Source of the DNA: Eutreptiella sp. 'Long Island Sound 2002'
Lineage: Eukaryota; Euglenozoa; Euglenophyceae; Eutreptiales; Eutreptiaceae
Length of the DNA stretch: 64,000 nucleotides
NCBI GenBank assembly: GCA_964036045.1
Contig: OZ038401.1
Coordinates: forward strand, 34,462,397-34,526,396
Direction: 5' to 3'
The notes beneath the pieces are model-generated. The model searched no databases, had not been told where the DNA came from, and saw only the letters and a list, made by a program, of their open reading frames with translations. The position numbers were made by a program, and so were the translations under genes. Every line of letters begins with the position of its first letter. The first letter of the stretch is position 1. This document shows positions 23,077 to 34,442 of the stretch, one piece after another.

Positions 23077-24027
23077 GCACCCAGCACGTGCCGGCGGGAG
23101 AAATTGCCAGACACGCTCTCCCTGGGCAGGGCGCAAGGGAGCAGTCGGCCGGCGTCACGCTGGCGGGGCGTGTGCCGACGACGACCGAGGGGGGGGGGGG
23201 GGGGGCGCCGTGGATTGGAGGGGGGGGGTGTGTGTGTGCGTGGAGGAGGGTGTGGCTACCTGGGGGCGCGCGTCGCTGTGAGAGGGACCACCTGCCCATG
23301 CGACCCTGGTTCCCTCCCCCGCCGTGGGGGGAGGGCGTGTGCACCTGTGCGAAACGGAGGCGGGATGGGGGGCGGGGTGGAGGGACCACCTGTCCGGGGA
23401 CCTGCGGGGCCCCGGTTCCCCTCGCTTCCAGCCGCCACTCCCCCGCTACAGGGGAGGGGGCTACGTCCTGTGCGGTGGTGGAGTAAGGGGGGTGGAGGGG
23501 GCGGGGACTATGTATGGTCTATCCCCTGGTGCCCGTCCCTGTGTCCCGTGTGCGGGAGGCCGCGCGGCACGGCCGGCGGGGGGGCTCAGGCCTGGGCCGG
23601 GCGCGTGGGTAGCGGCGGGCGGCCGAGGCGGAGGCGGCGCCATGCGGGTGCGGGGGCCGTGGCGGTCGCGGGGCGGTGTGGGCGGACCGGCCGGCGGCCG
23701 GCGGTGGCCCTGAGAGCCCCACTCCTTGGGGTCGGCGGGCGCGCCGGGGGCACGCGCGCCGCGCAGGCCTGGCCGTGGGGGGCGCGTGTGCAAGGGCGTC
23801 GGCGCGCCCGATGCGGGCCCCACTGCGGGCCGCGGGACCAGCGGCTAGCTGGAAGCGTGGCCTGGGGGCCGAGGCCTGGGCCGGGCGCGTGGGTAGCGGC
23901 GGGCGGCCGAGGCGGTGGCGGCGCCATGCGGGTGCGGGGCCCGTGGCGGCCACGGAGCGGCGCAGGCGGACCGGCCGGTGGTCGGCGGCGGCCCTGAGAG
24001 CCCCACTCCATGGGGTCGGCGTGCACG
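23077..24027. other. G-rich low-complexity segment with a ~150-bp duplication
   Basis: Very G-rich plus strand with a run of about 18 G near 23190. Segments around 23585-23735 and 23870-24020 are near-duplicates containing GGGCGCGTGGGTAGCGGCGG. Many frames are open on both strands because of composition; none shows a recognisable domain. Confidence 0.5.
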
Positions 24028-24582
24028 TTGGGGGGGGGGGGGGGGGGGCTGTGGGCTGGCGGGTGGGTGCGCGCGCGAGGGGGACGGGGGTGCAGTGAGC
24101 TCAGCCGCAGAGCGTCACCGTGCGGCCGACTGGGCGGAGGAGCGGCCGGGGGTGGTCAAAGTCGGCCGGGGAGCCCGGGGCGCTCGAGGTGTCGGCGGGG
24201 CCGCGGTCGGCGGTGGGGCCCGCACCCCGCTCAGCGGGGACGAATCCCGCCGAGCATCATCCACGGGGGCGAATCCTGGTGGAGGCGGGGGGGAGCGCCA
24301 CGCCGTCCCTTCGCGGTCGAACCGGACCGGGACGGGCCCCGCCGGAGGGATACCGGGGGGGCGGGCGGGGCTGGGCACGGGGGCTCCGGGGGCCGGGTCC
24401 CTGGCGGTTGTGGGCCGGCGCGGGGGAGACCGGGCGGGCCTCTGGGCTGCGGCTGGTGAGGGGGGGCGTGGAAGGGCCGGGCGGGCTCGGGGGCGAACCC
24501 CGGGAGGCCCCCGGGGGCTGGGCGAGGGCTCCCGAGGGCGGCCGTTCCTTGAGGGGGGGGGGGGGTGCTCCCTGCCCGGGCT
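24028..24582 (+). repeat. ~550-bp direct repeat, left copy
   Basis: Starts at a poly-G run followed by CTGTGGGCTGG and ends GGCCGTTCCTTGAGG plus poly-G and TGCTCCCTGCCCGGG. Nearly identical to 31244-31794 in the same orientation, with scattered substitutions and small indels. It flanks the minisatellite on the left. Canonical LTR ends (TG...CA) are not evident. Confidence 0.8.
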
Positions 24583-27500
24583 GCGCAGGGGCGCCGCGTG
24601 GTGCGGTGCAGGGGCGCAGCCGTGTGGGGCGGTGCAGGGGCGTAGCAGTGTGGGGCCGCGTAGGGGTGCAGCGTGCGGCCGCGCAGGGGTGCAGCGTGGG
24701 GCCGCGGAGGAGCGCGGCGTGGGGCCGCGTATGGGCGCGGCATGGGGCCGCGCAGGGGCGCGGCGCGGGGCTGCGCAGGGGTGCAGCGTGGGGCTGCGCA
24801 GGGGCGCAGCGCGGGGCCGCGCATGGGCGCGGCATGGGGCTGCGCAGGGGCGCAGTAGCGTGGGGCCGCGCAGGGGCGCAGCGTGGGGCTGCGCAGCGGC
24901 GCAGCGCGGGGCTGAGCAGGGGCGGAGCGTGGGGCTGCGCAGGGGCGTAGTAGTGTGGGGCTACGCAGGGGCGCAGCGCGGGGCCGCGCATGGGCGCGGC
25001 ATGGGGCTGCGCAGGGGTGCAGTAGCGTGGGGCTGCGCAGGGGCGCAGCGTGGGGCTGCGCAGGGGCGCAACGCGGGGCTGAGCAGGGGCGCAGCGCGGG
25101 GCTCGGCAGGGGCGCAGCGTGGGGTCGCGCCGGAGTGCAGCGCGGGGCCGCGCATGAGCGCGGCATGGGGCCGCGCAGGGGCGCGGCGTGGGGCTGCGCG
25201 GCGGCGCGGTGCGGGGTTGCGCAGGGGCGCAGCAGCGTGGGGCTGCGCCGGGGCGCGGCATGGGGCCGTGAAGGGGCCCAGCAGCGTGGGGCTGCGTAGG
25301 GGCGCAGCGTGGGGCTGAGTAGGGGCGAATCATGGGGCTGCGCAGGGGCGCAGTAGTGTGGGGCTGCGCAGGGGCGCAGCGTGGGGCTGGGCAGGGGCGC
25401 AGCGTGGGGTCGCGCCGGAGTGCAGCGTGGGGCCGCGCATGGGCACGGCCTGGGGCCGCGCAGGGGCGCGGCGTGGGGCCGCGCAGGGGCGCAGCAGCGC
25501 TGGGTTGCGCAGGGGCGCAGCGTGGGGCTGCGCGGGTGCGCGGTGCGGGGTTGCGCGGGGGCGCAGCAGCGTGGGGTTGCGCAGGGGCGCAGCAGCGTGG
25601 GGCTGCGCCGGGGCGCGGCATGGGGCCGTGAAGGGGCGCAGCAGCGTGGGGCTGCGTAGGGGCGCAGCGTGGGGCTGCGTAGGGGCGCAAAGGTTTGGGG
25701 CGGCGCGGGGGCGTAGTAGTGCGGTGCTGCGCAGGGGCGCAGCGCGGGGTTGCACCGGGGCACAGCGTGGGGCCGCGCATGGGCGTAGCGCGGGGCTGCG
25801 CAGGGGCGCAACGCGGGGTTGCGCAGGGGCGCCACAGCGTGGGGCTGGGCAGGGGCGAAGCACCGTGGGCGCAGCAACCTGGGGCTGCGCGGGGGCGCAG
25901 CAGCGTGGGGCTGCGCTGGAGGGCAGCGTGGGGCTGCGCAGGGGCGCAGCGGCGTGGGGCTGTGCAGGGGAGCAGCAGCGTGTGGGGCTAGGCAGGGGCG
26001 TAGCAGCGTGGGGCTGTGCAGGGGCGTAGCAGTGTGGGCGCAGTAACCTGGGGCTGCGCAGGGGCGCAGCAGCGTGGGGCTGCGCTGGAGGGCGGCGTGG
26101 GGCTGCGCAGGGGCGCAGCAGTGCGGGGCTGTGCAGGGGAGCAGCAGCGTGGGGCTGCGCTGGAGTGCAGCGTGGGGCTGCGGAGGGGCGCAGCAGCGTG
26201 GGGCTGCGCTGGAGTGCAGCGTGGGGCTGCGCAGGGGTGCAGCAGCGTGGGGCTGCGCTGGAGTGCAGCGTGGGGCTGCGTAGGGGCACAGCAGCGTGGG
26301 GCTGCGCTGGAGCGCAGCGTGGGGCTGCGTAGGGGCGCAGCAGCGTGGGGTTGCGCCGGAGTGCAGCGTGGGGCTGCGTTGGGGCGCAGCAGCGTGGGCT
26401 TGCGCCGGAGTGCAGCGTGGGGCTGCGTAGGGGCGCAGCAGCGTGGGGCTGCGCTGGAGTGCAGCGTGGGGCTGCGCAGGGGCGCAGCACCGTGGGGCTG
26501 CGCTGGAGTGCAGCGTGGGGCTGCGTAGGGGCGCAGCAGCGTGGGGCTGCGCTGGAGTGCAGCGTGGGGCTGCGTAGGGGCGCAGCAGCGTGGGGTTGCG
26601 CCGGAGTGCAGCGTGGGGCTGCGCAGGGGCGCAGCAGCGTGGGGCTGCGCTGGAGTGCAGCGTGGGGCTGCGCAGGGGCGCAGCAGCGTGGGGCTGCGCT
26701 GGAGTGCAGCGTGGGGCTGCGTAGGGGCGCAGCAGCGTGGGGCTGCGCTGGAGTGCAGCGTTGGGCTGCGTAGGGGCGCAGCAGCGTGGGGCTGCGCTGG
26801 AGTGCAGTGTGGGGCTGCGCAGGGGCGCAGTAGCGTGGGGCTGCGCCGGAGTGCAGCGTGGGGCTGCGTAGGGGCGCAGCAGCGTGGGGCTGCGCTGGAG
26901 TGCAGTGTGGGGCTGCGTAGGGGCGCAGCAGCGTGGGGCTGCGTTGGAGTGCAGCGTGGGGCTGCGTAGGGGCGAAGCAGCGTTGGGCTGCGCTGGAGTG
27001 CGGCGCTGGGCTGCGTAGGGGCGCAGCGGCGTGGGGCTGCGCTGGAGTGCAGTGTGGGGCTGCGCAGGGGCGCAGCAGCGTGGGGCTGTGCCGGAGTGCA
27101 GCGTGGGGCTGCGTAGGGGCGCAGCAGCGTGGGGCTGCGCTGGAGTGCAGTGTGGGGCTGCGTAGGGGCGCAGCAGCGTGGGGCTGCGCTGGAGTGCAGC
27201 GTTGGGCTGCGTAGGGGCGCAGTAGCGTGGGGCTGCGCTGGAGTGCAGTGTGGGGCTGCGCAGGGGCGCAGCAACGTGGGGCTGTGCCGGAGTGCAGCGT
27301 GGGGCTGCGTAGGGGCGCAGCAGCGTGGGGCTGCGCTGGAGTGCAGCGTGGGGCTGCGTAGGGGCGCAGCAGCGTGGGGCTGCGCTGCAGTGCAGCGTGG
27401 GGCAGCGCAGGGGTGCAGCAGCGTGGGGCTGCGCAGGGGCGCAGCAGTATGCAGCTGCGCTGGAGGGCGGCGTGGGGCTGCGCAGGGGTGCAGCAGCGTG

Positions 27501-30128
27501 GGGCTGCGCAGGGGCGCGGCAGCCAGGGCTGTGCAGGGGCGCAGCAGCCCGGGGCTGTGCAGGGGCGTAGCAGCGTGGGCGCAGCAACCTGGGGCTGCGT
27601 AGGGGCGCAGCAGCGTGGGGCTGCGCTGGAGTGCAGTGTGGGGCTGCGCAGGGGCGCAGCAGCGTGGGGCTGTGCCGGAGTGCAGCGTGGGGCTGCGTAG
27701 GGGCGCAGCAGCGTGGGGCTGCGCTGGAGTGCAGCGTGGGGCTGCGTAGGGGCGCAGCAGCGTGGGGCTGCGCTGCAGTGCAGCGTGGGGCTGCGCAGGG
27801 GCGCAGCAGCGTGGGGCTGCGCTGGAGTGCAGCGTGGGGCTGCGCAGGGGTGCAGCAGCGTGGGGCTGCGCAGGGGCGCAGCAGCGTGCAGCTGCGCTGG
27901 AGGGCGGCGTGGGGCTGCGCAGGGGTGCAGCAGTGTGGGGCTGCGCAGGGGCGCGGCAGCCAGGGCTGTGCAGGGGCGCAGCAGCCCGGGGCTGTGCAGG
28001 GGCGTAGCAGCGTGGGCGCAGCAACCTGGGGCTGCGTAGGGGCGCAGCAGCGTGGGGCTGCGCTGGAGGGCAGCGTGGGGCTGCGCAGAGGCGCAGCAGC
28101 GTGGGGTTGCGCTGGAGTGCAGCGTGGGGCTGCGCAGGGGTGCAGCAGCGTGGGGCTGCGCTGGAGTGCAGCGTGGGGCTGCGTAGGGGCGCAGCAGCGT
28201 GGGGCTGCGCTGGAGCGCAGCGTGGGGCTGCGTAGGGGCGCAGCAGCGTGGGACTGCGCCGGACTGCAGCGTGGGGCTGCGCAGGGGCGCAGCAGCGTGG
28301 GGCTGCGCTGGAGTGCAGTGTGGGGCTGCGTAGGGGCGCAGCAGCGTGGGGCTTCGCTGGAGTGCAGCGTGGGGCTGCGTAGGGGCGCAGCAGCGTGGGG
28401 CTGCGCTGGAGTGCAGCGTGGGGCTGCGCAGGGGCGCAGCAGCGTGGGGCTGCGCTGGGGGTGCAGCGTGGGGCTGCGTAGGGGCGCAGCAGCGTGGGGC
28501 TGCGCTGGAGTGCAGCGTGGGGCTGCGTAGGGGCGCAGCAGCGTGGGGCTGCGCTGGAGTGCAGCGTGGGGCTGCGTAGGGGCGCAGCAACGTGGGGCTG
28601 CGCTGGAGTGCAGCGTGGGCTGCGTAGGGGCGCAGTAGCGTGGGGCTGCGCTGGAGTGCAGCGTGGGGCTGCGTAGGGGCGTAGCAGCGTGGGGCTGCGC
28701 TGGAGCGCAGCGTGGGGCTGCGCAGGGGTGGAGCAGTGTGGGGCTGCGCAGGGGCGCAGCAGCGTGCAGCTGCGCCGGAGGGCAGCGTGCGGCTGCGCAG
28801 GGGTGCAGCAGCGTGGGGCTGCGCAGCGGCGCGGCAGCCAGGGCGGTGCAGGGGCGCAGCAGCGTGGGGCTGCGCTGGAGTGCAGCCTGGGGCTGCGCAG
28901 GGGCGCAGCAGCGTGGGGCTGCGCTGGAGTGCAGCGTGGGGCTGCGTAGGGGCGCAGCAGCGTGGGGCTGCGCTGGAGTACAGCGTGGGGCTGCGTAGGG
29001 GCGCAGTAGCGTGGGGCTGCGCTGGAGTGCAGCGTGGGGCTGCGTAGGGGCGTAGCAGCGTGGGGCTGCGCTGGAGTGCAGCGTGGGGCTGCGCACGGGT
29101 GCAGCAGTGTGGGGCTGCGCAGGGGTGCAGCAGCGTGGGGCTGCGCAGCGGCGCGGCAGCCAGGGCGGTGCAGGGGCGCAGCAGCGTGGGGCTGTGCAGG
29201 GGCGTAGCAGCGTGGGCGCAGCAACCTGGGGCTGCGTAGGGGCGCAGCAGCGTGGGGCTGCGCTGGAGTGCAGCCTGCGGCTGCGCAGGGGCGCAGCAGC
29301 GTGGGGCTGCGCTGGAGTGCAGTGTGGGGCTGCGTAGGGGCGCAGCAGCGTGGGGCTGCGTTGGAGTGCAGCGTGGGGCTGCGTAGGGGCGCAGCGGCGT
29401 GGGACTGCGCCGGAGTGCAGCGTGGGGCTGCGTAGGGGCGCAGCAGCGTGGGGCTGCGCTGGGGTGCAGCGTGAGGCTGCGCAGGGGCTCGACAGCGTGG
29501 GGCTGCTTTGGAGTGCAGCGTGGGGCTGCGTAGGGGTGCAACAGCGTGGGGCTGCGCTGGAGTGCAGCGTGGGGTTGCGTAGGGGCGCAGCAGCGTGGGG
29601 CTGCGCTGGAGTGCAGCGTGGGGCTGCGCAGGGGCGCAGCAGCGTGGGGCTGCGCTGGAGCGCAGGCGTGGGGCTGCGTAGGGGCGCAGCAGCGTGGTGC
29701 TGTGCTGGAGTGCAGCGTGGGGCTGCGTAGGGGCGCAGCGGCGTGTGGCTGCGCTGGAGTGCAGCGTGGGGCTGCGTAGGGGCGCAGCAGCGTGGGGCTG
29801 CGCTGGAGTGTAGCGTGGGGTGCTGCAGCGTGGGGCTGCGCAGGGGTGCTGCAACGTGGGGCTGCGTAGGGGTGCAGCAGCGTGGGGCTGTGCAGGGGTG
29901 CAGCAGCGTGGGGCTGCGCAGGGGTGCAGCAGCGTGGGGCTGCGCAGGGGCGCAGCAGCGTGGGGCTGCGCAGGGGTGCAGCGGCGTGGGGCTGTGCAGG
30001 GGTGCAGCAGCGTGGGGCTGCGCACGGGCGCAGCAGCGTGGGGCTGCGCAGAGCAGCTGTGTGGGGCGGCGCAGTGGTTTGGGGGCTGTGTAGGGGCGTA
30101 GCGGCATGGGGGTGCGCTGGGGCGCAGC
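24583..30128. repeat. 5.5 kb GC-rich minisatellite, 49-bp main period
   Basis: The left ~1.4 kb is an irregular array of 23-27-bp units of the type GTGGGGCTGCGCAGGGGCGC. From about 26050 to 29800 these pair into a regular 49-bp unit: a 23-base half (GTGGGGCTGCGCTGGAGTGC plus AGC) and a 26-base half (GTGGGGCTGCGTAGGGGCGC plus AGCAGC). Since 49 is not divisible by three, translation cycles through all three frames and gives a 49-residue super-repeat. GCGCAGC and GCTGCGC within each unit can pair as a hairpin stem. Confidence 0.95.
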
Positions 30129-31243
30129 TGGCGGGCGGCCGGGGGCGGCGTGGGGTGCGTGGGGGGCGTGCCGTGGCATGGTGTGGGGGTGTGGCCTGCT
30201 ACCTAGCCTTACACTACGAGGATGTGGCGAGGAAGACGCAGGGGAACTGAGGCCGGAGAGCCTGGGGATGGGGGCTGGGGCGCCGGCGGCGGGTTTTCCC
30301 TGGCTGGGATGGCCGGGGTGCCGTGGGGTCCCGTGGGGGCGGAGGCTCCCCACGTCGGCCGGGTGCGAAACTACGACCTGTGTTTCCGTCACCGAAGTTC
30401 TTAGGGTTCTACCTCAGGAACTTACCCGCCGCGGGGACTGTGGGCCGGGACGGCCAAGGGGGATGACAATGAAGAGGAAATGGGGGGCCAGGGTGAGCCT
30501 GGCGGTCAGCACCTTCCCTCGGCCTGGGGGAGGCCGTTGCCCGGGGCTATTCCCTTCCTCCCGTGGCCGTGGTGCTGTGGTGGGTGGTGGTGTGGCTACC
30601 CCCCAACGGGTGTCTGTGCCCGGTGCCGTGGGTACAGACCCCCGTTGGGGGGCGGGTACGAAGCGCCTTGTCGCCTCGCCCCCCCCTGCACAACAGCCCG
30701 CCAGGCGCCGGTTGGCCTTTGGCGCCAGCTGTCGTGGGGGGGGCGCTCGGGGCAGTGCGGGGCCCCTCCGCTCTCCTGGCGGCCCGCACTGCCCGTATAC
30801 CGCATCAAGGGGCGGCGCGGGCTCGTACCGCACGCGCGGGCCGCGCCGCCCCAGCCGGGTCGGGGGAAAGGGGGGGGGTCAGGGGGTCGCGGCACGCGGA
30901 TGGAGGGTGGCAGGGGCTCGTATCGCGCACCGGCGGGCCCCACCACCCTCCACTCGGGAGGCGCAGCTGCTGGGGTTCTGGGGGCCCCACCCAGGGGGCT
31001 TCGGCCCCCCCCGTGCGGTTTCGGTGTGGGGGAGGCAAAGGCCACTCGCGGCCATGACACATGGTGCATAGGGAGGGAGGTATGACACACGCAACGCCAT
31101 GATGCGTGTGGCAGGGGGAAGGGGTGCAAGGCCTGGACCCCCACCGCGTGCAGGGGTCCCCTTGTTCGTAAGGCGGCCGTCCGTCGGCGGCTGCGGCAGC
31201 CCACCTCGGGGGCTTCCCTACCTGAGAGAGGAGGGGCGGGAGA
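30129..31243. other. GC-rich single-copy stretch inside the repeat-flanked block
   Basis: About 1.1 kb between the minisatellite and the right direct repeat. Several frames are open, but none has a recognisable domain. A lower-GC interval at 30360-30480 (around ACCTCAGGAACTTACCCGCC) may be worth a search. No rRNA or tRNA signature was seen. Confidence 0.4.
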
Positions 31244-31794
31244 GTGGGGGGGGGGGGGGGGGCTGTGGGCTGGTGGGTGGGTGCGCGCGTGAGGGGGACG
31301 GGGGTGCGGTGAGCTCAGCCGCAGAGCGTCACCGTGCGGCCGACCGGGCGGAGGAGCGGCCGGGGCTGGCCAAAGTCGGCCGGGGAGCCCGGGGCGCTCG
31401 AGGTGTCGGCGGGGCCGCGGTCAGCGGTGGGGCCCGCACCCGCTCGGCGGGGACGAATCCCGCCGAGCATCATCCACGGGGGCGAATCCTGGTGGAGGCG
31501 GGGGGAGCGCCACGCCGTCCCCTCGCGGCCGAACCGGACCGGGACGGGCCCCGCCGGATGGATACCGGGGGGGCGGGCGGGGCTGGGCACCGGGGCTCCG
31601 GGGCCCGGGCCCCTGGTGGTTGTGGGCCGGCGCGGGGGAGACCGAGCGGGCCACTGGGCTGCGGCTGGTGAGGGGGGGCGTGGAAGGGCCGGGCTGGCTC
31701 GGGGGCGAACCCCGAGAGGCCCCCGGGGGCGGGGCGAGGGCTCCCGAGGGCGGCCGTTCCTTGAGGGGGGGGGGGGGGGTTGCTCCCTGCCCGG
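31244..31794 (+). repeat. ~550-bp direct repeat, right copy
   Basis: Same-orientation near-duplicate of 24028-24582, about 7.2 kb away. Both begin in poly-G and diverge immediately after CTCCCTGCCCGGG. Confidence 0.8.
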
Positions 31795-32089
31795 GGGACG
31801 ACGGGGGCCCCTCTTGAGCGAGGGGGGGGGAGGGCGTGCATCGCCCGGTGTAGGGCCATGTCGATTCATGGCCGCGCGGCATGGGACTATATCCCCAACC
31901 CTCCGCGCCGGAGTCGCTTTTTTGGGGGGGCTGAGGGGGGGGGGGGGGCTGGCGGTTGTTGTGTGCTCCCTCCCTCGTGGGGGGGGGGGGTCGCCGGTGG
32001 GAGCTCCGTCCGGCTTGGCCGTTAAAACCCGGTGGCGTCCCCTGGGCTCGTGGGCCCCTTCGAGGAAGAACCTCGGATTCGCCGGGGGG

Positions 32090-32090
<1 letters not shown>
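31795..32090. other. G-rich spacer
   Basis: Several runs of 8-12 G on the plus strand and no gene signal. It ends at a TA tract. Confidence 0.5.
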
Positions 32091-32129
<39 letters not shown>

Positions 32130-32145
32130 CATGTATACATATATA

Positions 32146-32199
<54 letters not shown>

Positions 32200-32220
32200 T
32201 ACATATACATACATATATTA
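32091..32220. repeat. (TA)n tract with TACA interruptions
   Basis: TA tract at the left end of E copy 8 and the right edge of the G-rich block. Confidence 0.95.
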
Positions 32221-33421
32221 CTACACCCCTCTCCCCTTAAATTTAGCTAACAAGCAACAAGCAACAAGCAACAACAACAAGCAACAACACGTCTCCTTGC
32301 CGTTTTGGCCATTGCTCCGTCCCAACGCTTCAGATCATTTGCCCATGTAGCCATCCTGGAGCCTAGGTGGTGGCCTTGCCAAATCCAAGTTTTGAGCCGA
32401 AAACTCACTAGTGGCGGCCCGGGGCGGTGGCGCCAAGTCGGGAGGTGCCCTCCCAAATCTGCGCTGTTTTGGGCCAAAAACAGCCATTTTCGCCCAAAAT
32501 AGCCCCCGAACCCGGGCGAAACGCCCAAACGAAGGAAAACGGTGGCCACACTGCACGTGCGGCTTGACTTCACCGTGTCAAAGAGCCCTCTAGTGCCCTT
32601 CAACTCCACGATATGTCCGAGAAACGGCCCAAAAAGGTGCCAAAAAGCCCCAAAAACGGCGCAATATGCACTAACCCCCCGAAACCAAGCACGGACCGTA
32701 TCTTGGGCTACGTGGCTCAAAATCCGATTCCGAGGGCACCTAGTCCACCCGCAAGCCCCCACTTTTTGTGGTTCCCAAGCCTCAGAATTGCCCAACGAGA
32801 CACGTAGACCCCCGTACTAGTGGTCACTTGGTGCAGCCGGAGGGCCGGCGAGCCCACGCACAGTGGGGGCCAACGGTGGGTCCACCAGGGTCCCCAGGGC
32901 GAAAAAAATCATTTTTTCCAAAGTTGTTCCTAGACCACTTGGGGTGCTCAAACAAGTGTTTTTAGGCCGTTTTGAGCCCGTGGTGGCGCGTTTTGGGCCA
33001 TGGAAAATCCCAAAATGCCTTGAAAATGGGCCGTTTTGGGACCAACAATGGGTCAAAAATGGGTCAAAAACGCGTTTTTCCAAAAATGATCCCGGACCAT
33101 CTATGATGCTCAAACAAGTGGTTTTAGCCCATTTTGAGCCCGTGGCGACTGGTTTTGGCTCATTGAAACTCCCAAAATGCCTTGAAAATGGGCCGTTTTG
33201 GGACCAAAAATGGGTCAAAAATGAGTCAAAAACTCGTTTTTCCAAAAGTGATCCCGGACCATTTGGGATGCTCAAACAAGTGTTTTTTGCCCGTTTTGAG
33301 CCCGTTTTGACCGAGTTTAGCCCCTTCCGCCACATGTATGCACCACTTTGTGCCCTTCGCACGCACCTTAGAGCCGTGTGGTGGAGCCACCTAGAGTTGG
33401 GAGAGGGGTGTAGATTGGAGG
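32221..33421 (+). mobile_element. E element copy 8
   Basis: Complete plus-oriented copy with CTACACCCCTCTCCCC at the left and GGGAGAGGGGTGTAG plus ATTGGAGGA at the right. Positionally equivalent to E copy 7 in the paralogous block. Confidence 0.8.
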
Positions 33422-33437
33422 ATATATATATATACAT

Positions 33438-33530
<93 letters not shown>
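33422..33530. repeat. (TA)n with a short (CA)n stretch
   Basis: TA tract containing TACATACACACACACACACA. It separates E copy 8 from the LINE tail. Confidence 0.95.
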
Positions 33531-33535
<5 letters not shown>

Positions 33536-33865
33536 ATAGTCATAGTCATAACCACTTATCACGCCGTCTACTGGTGTTACCGGGCATCTCGCACCGACAG
33601 GTGGTTCCTGCCTTGCTCGATCCCGTGGGTCCCAGGGCTGCCTGAGGTGGCCCACAGCTTGACGGAGGACCCAGAGGACCGGGGATACCGGCCAACCAGG
33701 CTTTGGGGGCAGTGGCAACTGCAGAGCGTTAGCATTAGCAACGGCGACGAGCGCTGGCCCGTTTGTTCGCCGGGGGTAAGGGTCAAGGCATGGCAGAGCT
33801 GCAGCACTGCAACAAGCAAGCACAACTCCTAGGGGTGCAGCACTGCAGCAACCAAGAAACAAAGC
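33531..33865 (-). mobile_element. LINE 3' tail fused to LHC sequence, second locus
   Basis: The last ~335 bp of the LINE in minus orientation, with the same AGTCAT tail complement and the same private substitutions as 11217-11560 (for example CAAGGCATGGCAGAGC). This shows common ancestry of the two fusions. Confidence 0.75.
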
Positions 33866-33921
33866 AGCAAGCATGGGCACAAGACGAGATTGAAGATGGC
33901 GTTGCTACCCACGTGCTGGCT

Positions 33922-34442
33922 CGAAGGCCTTGGGGCCTGCAGCAAGCCCAGCGCTGCCCCAACCGTAGTCACCAGGGTACTCACCGGTCAAGTAGTCTGG
34001 GACGTTGCTGTCCGCAGCGTTGGGGCCCAACCACCTCTTGCGGTGAGGACCACACCAGTCCGACAAATCCACCTGGGGCTCCTTCTGCTTCCCAGCATCT
34101 GTGAACTTGGCCACAGACGGCGTGTACTGGCCGGCTTGCTCAAGGGTCAACCCGTTCACCGCGAACGGATCAGCATTGTGGGAGGCCCAGTGCTCAACAG
34201 GGCCCTGGCCGGTGACGGCAGCCTGCACATAGTTGCCGAACAAGGAGAGCATAGCCATTCGGCCCTCCTTGACCTCCTTCACCTTCAGTTCGGCAGCCGT
34301 GTCAGGGTCTTCGGCCAAACCCAGAGGGTCAAATTGCTTGCCACTAGGGTTCACCAGATCAAGGTCCCGTCCACCGAATGGACCATCGTTCTCACGGTAA
34401 GCCTCGATGGCACCCTTCACGACAACTTGGCTGGCCAACTCG
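33922..34442 (-). pseudogene. LHC polyprotein fragment with an in-frame inter-unit linker
   Basis: Open minus-strand stretch of ~175 codons. It covers the second half of one LHC unit ([33 protein letters not shown], third helix [24 protein letters not shown]), a linker KQKEPQ, and the N-terminal ~45 residues of the next unit (VDLSDWCGPHRKRWLGPN to AAGPKAFE). It then breaks at the same point as the array at 11622. Unlike that array it keeps Gln at the TGA position and has no linker frameshift, so it preserves the ancestral polyprotein structure. The upstream edge near 34442 adjoins a poly-T/pyrimidine tract (poly-A on the coding strand), possibly a splice acceptor or a breakpoint. It is a fragment, not a complete gene. 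Confidence 0.8.

Noticed and set aside
24231-30392. 2,053-codon minus-strand Ala/Pro/Arg/Cys-rich open frame
   Set aside because: It is the expected result of a stop-free 49-bp repeat read through all three frames. The other two minus-strand frames are also open for kilobases, and the non-repeat ends carry no domain.
30129-31243. rRNA spacer or small RNA gene in the GC-rich block
   Set aside because: No 18S, 5.8S, 28S or 5S motif and no tRNA cloverleaf could be recognised.
24028-31794. LTR retrotransposon bounded by the 550-bp direct repeats
   Set aside because: No TG...CA ends, primer-binding site, polypurine tract at the right place, or gag/pol sequence between them.
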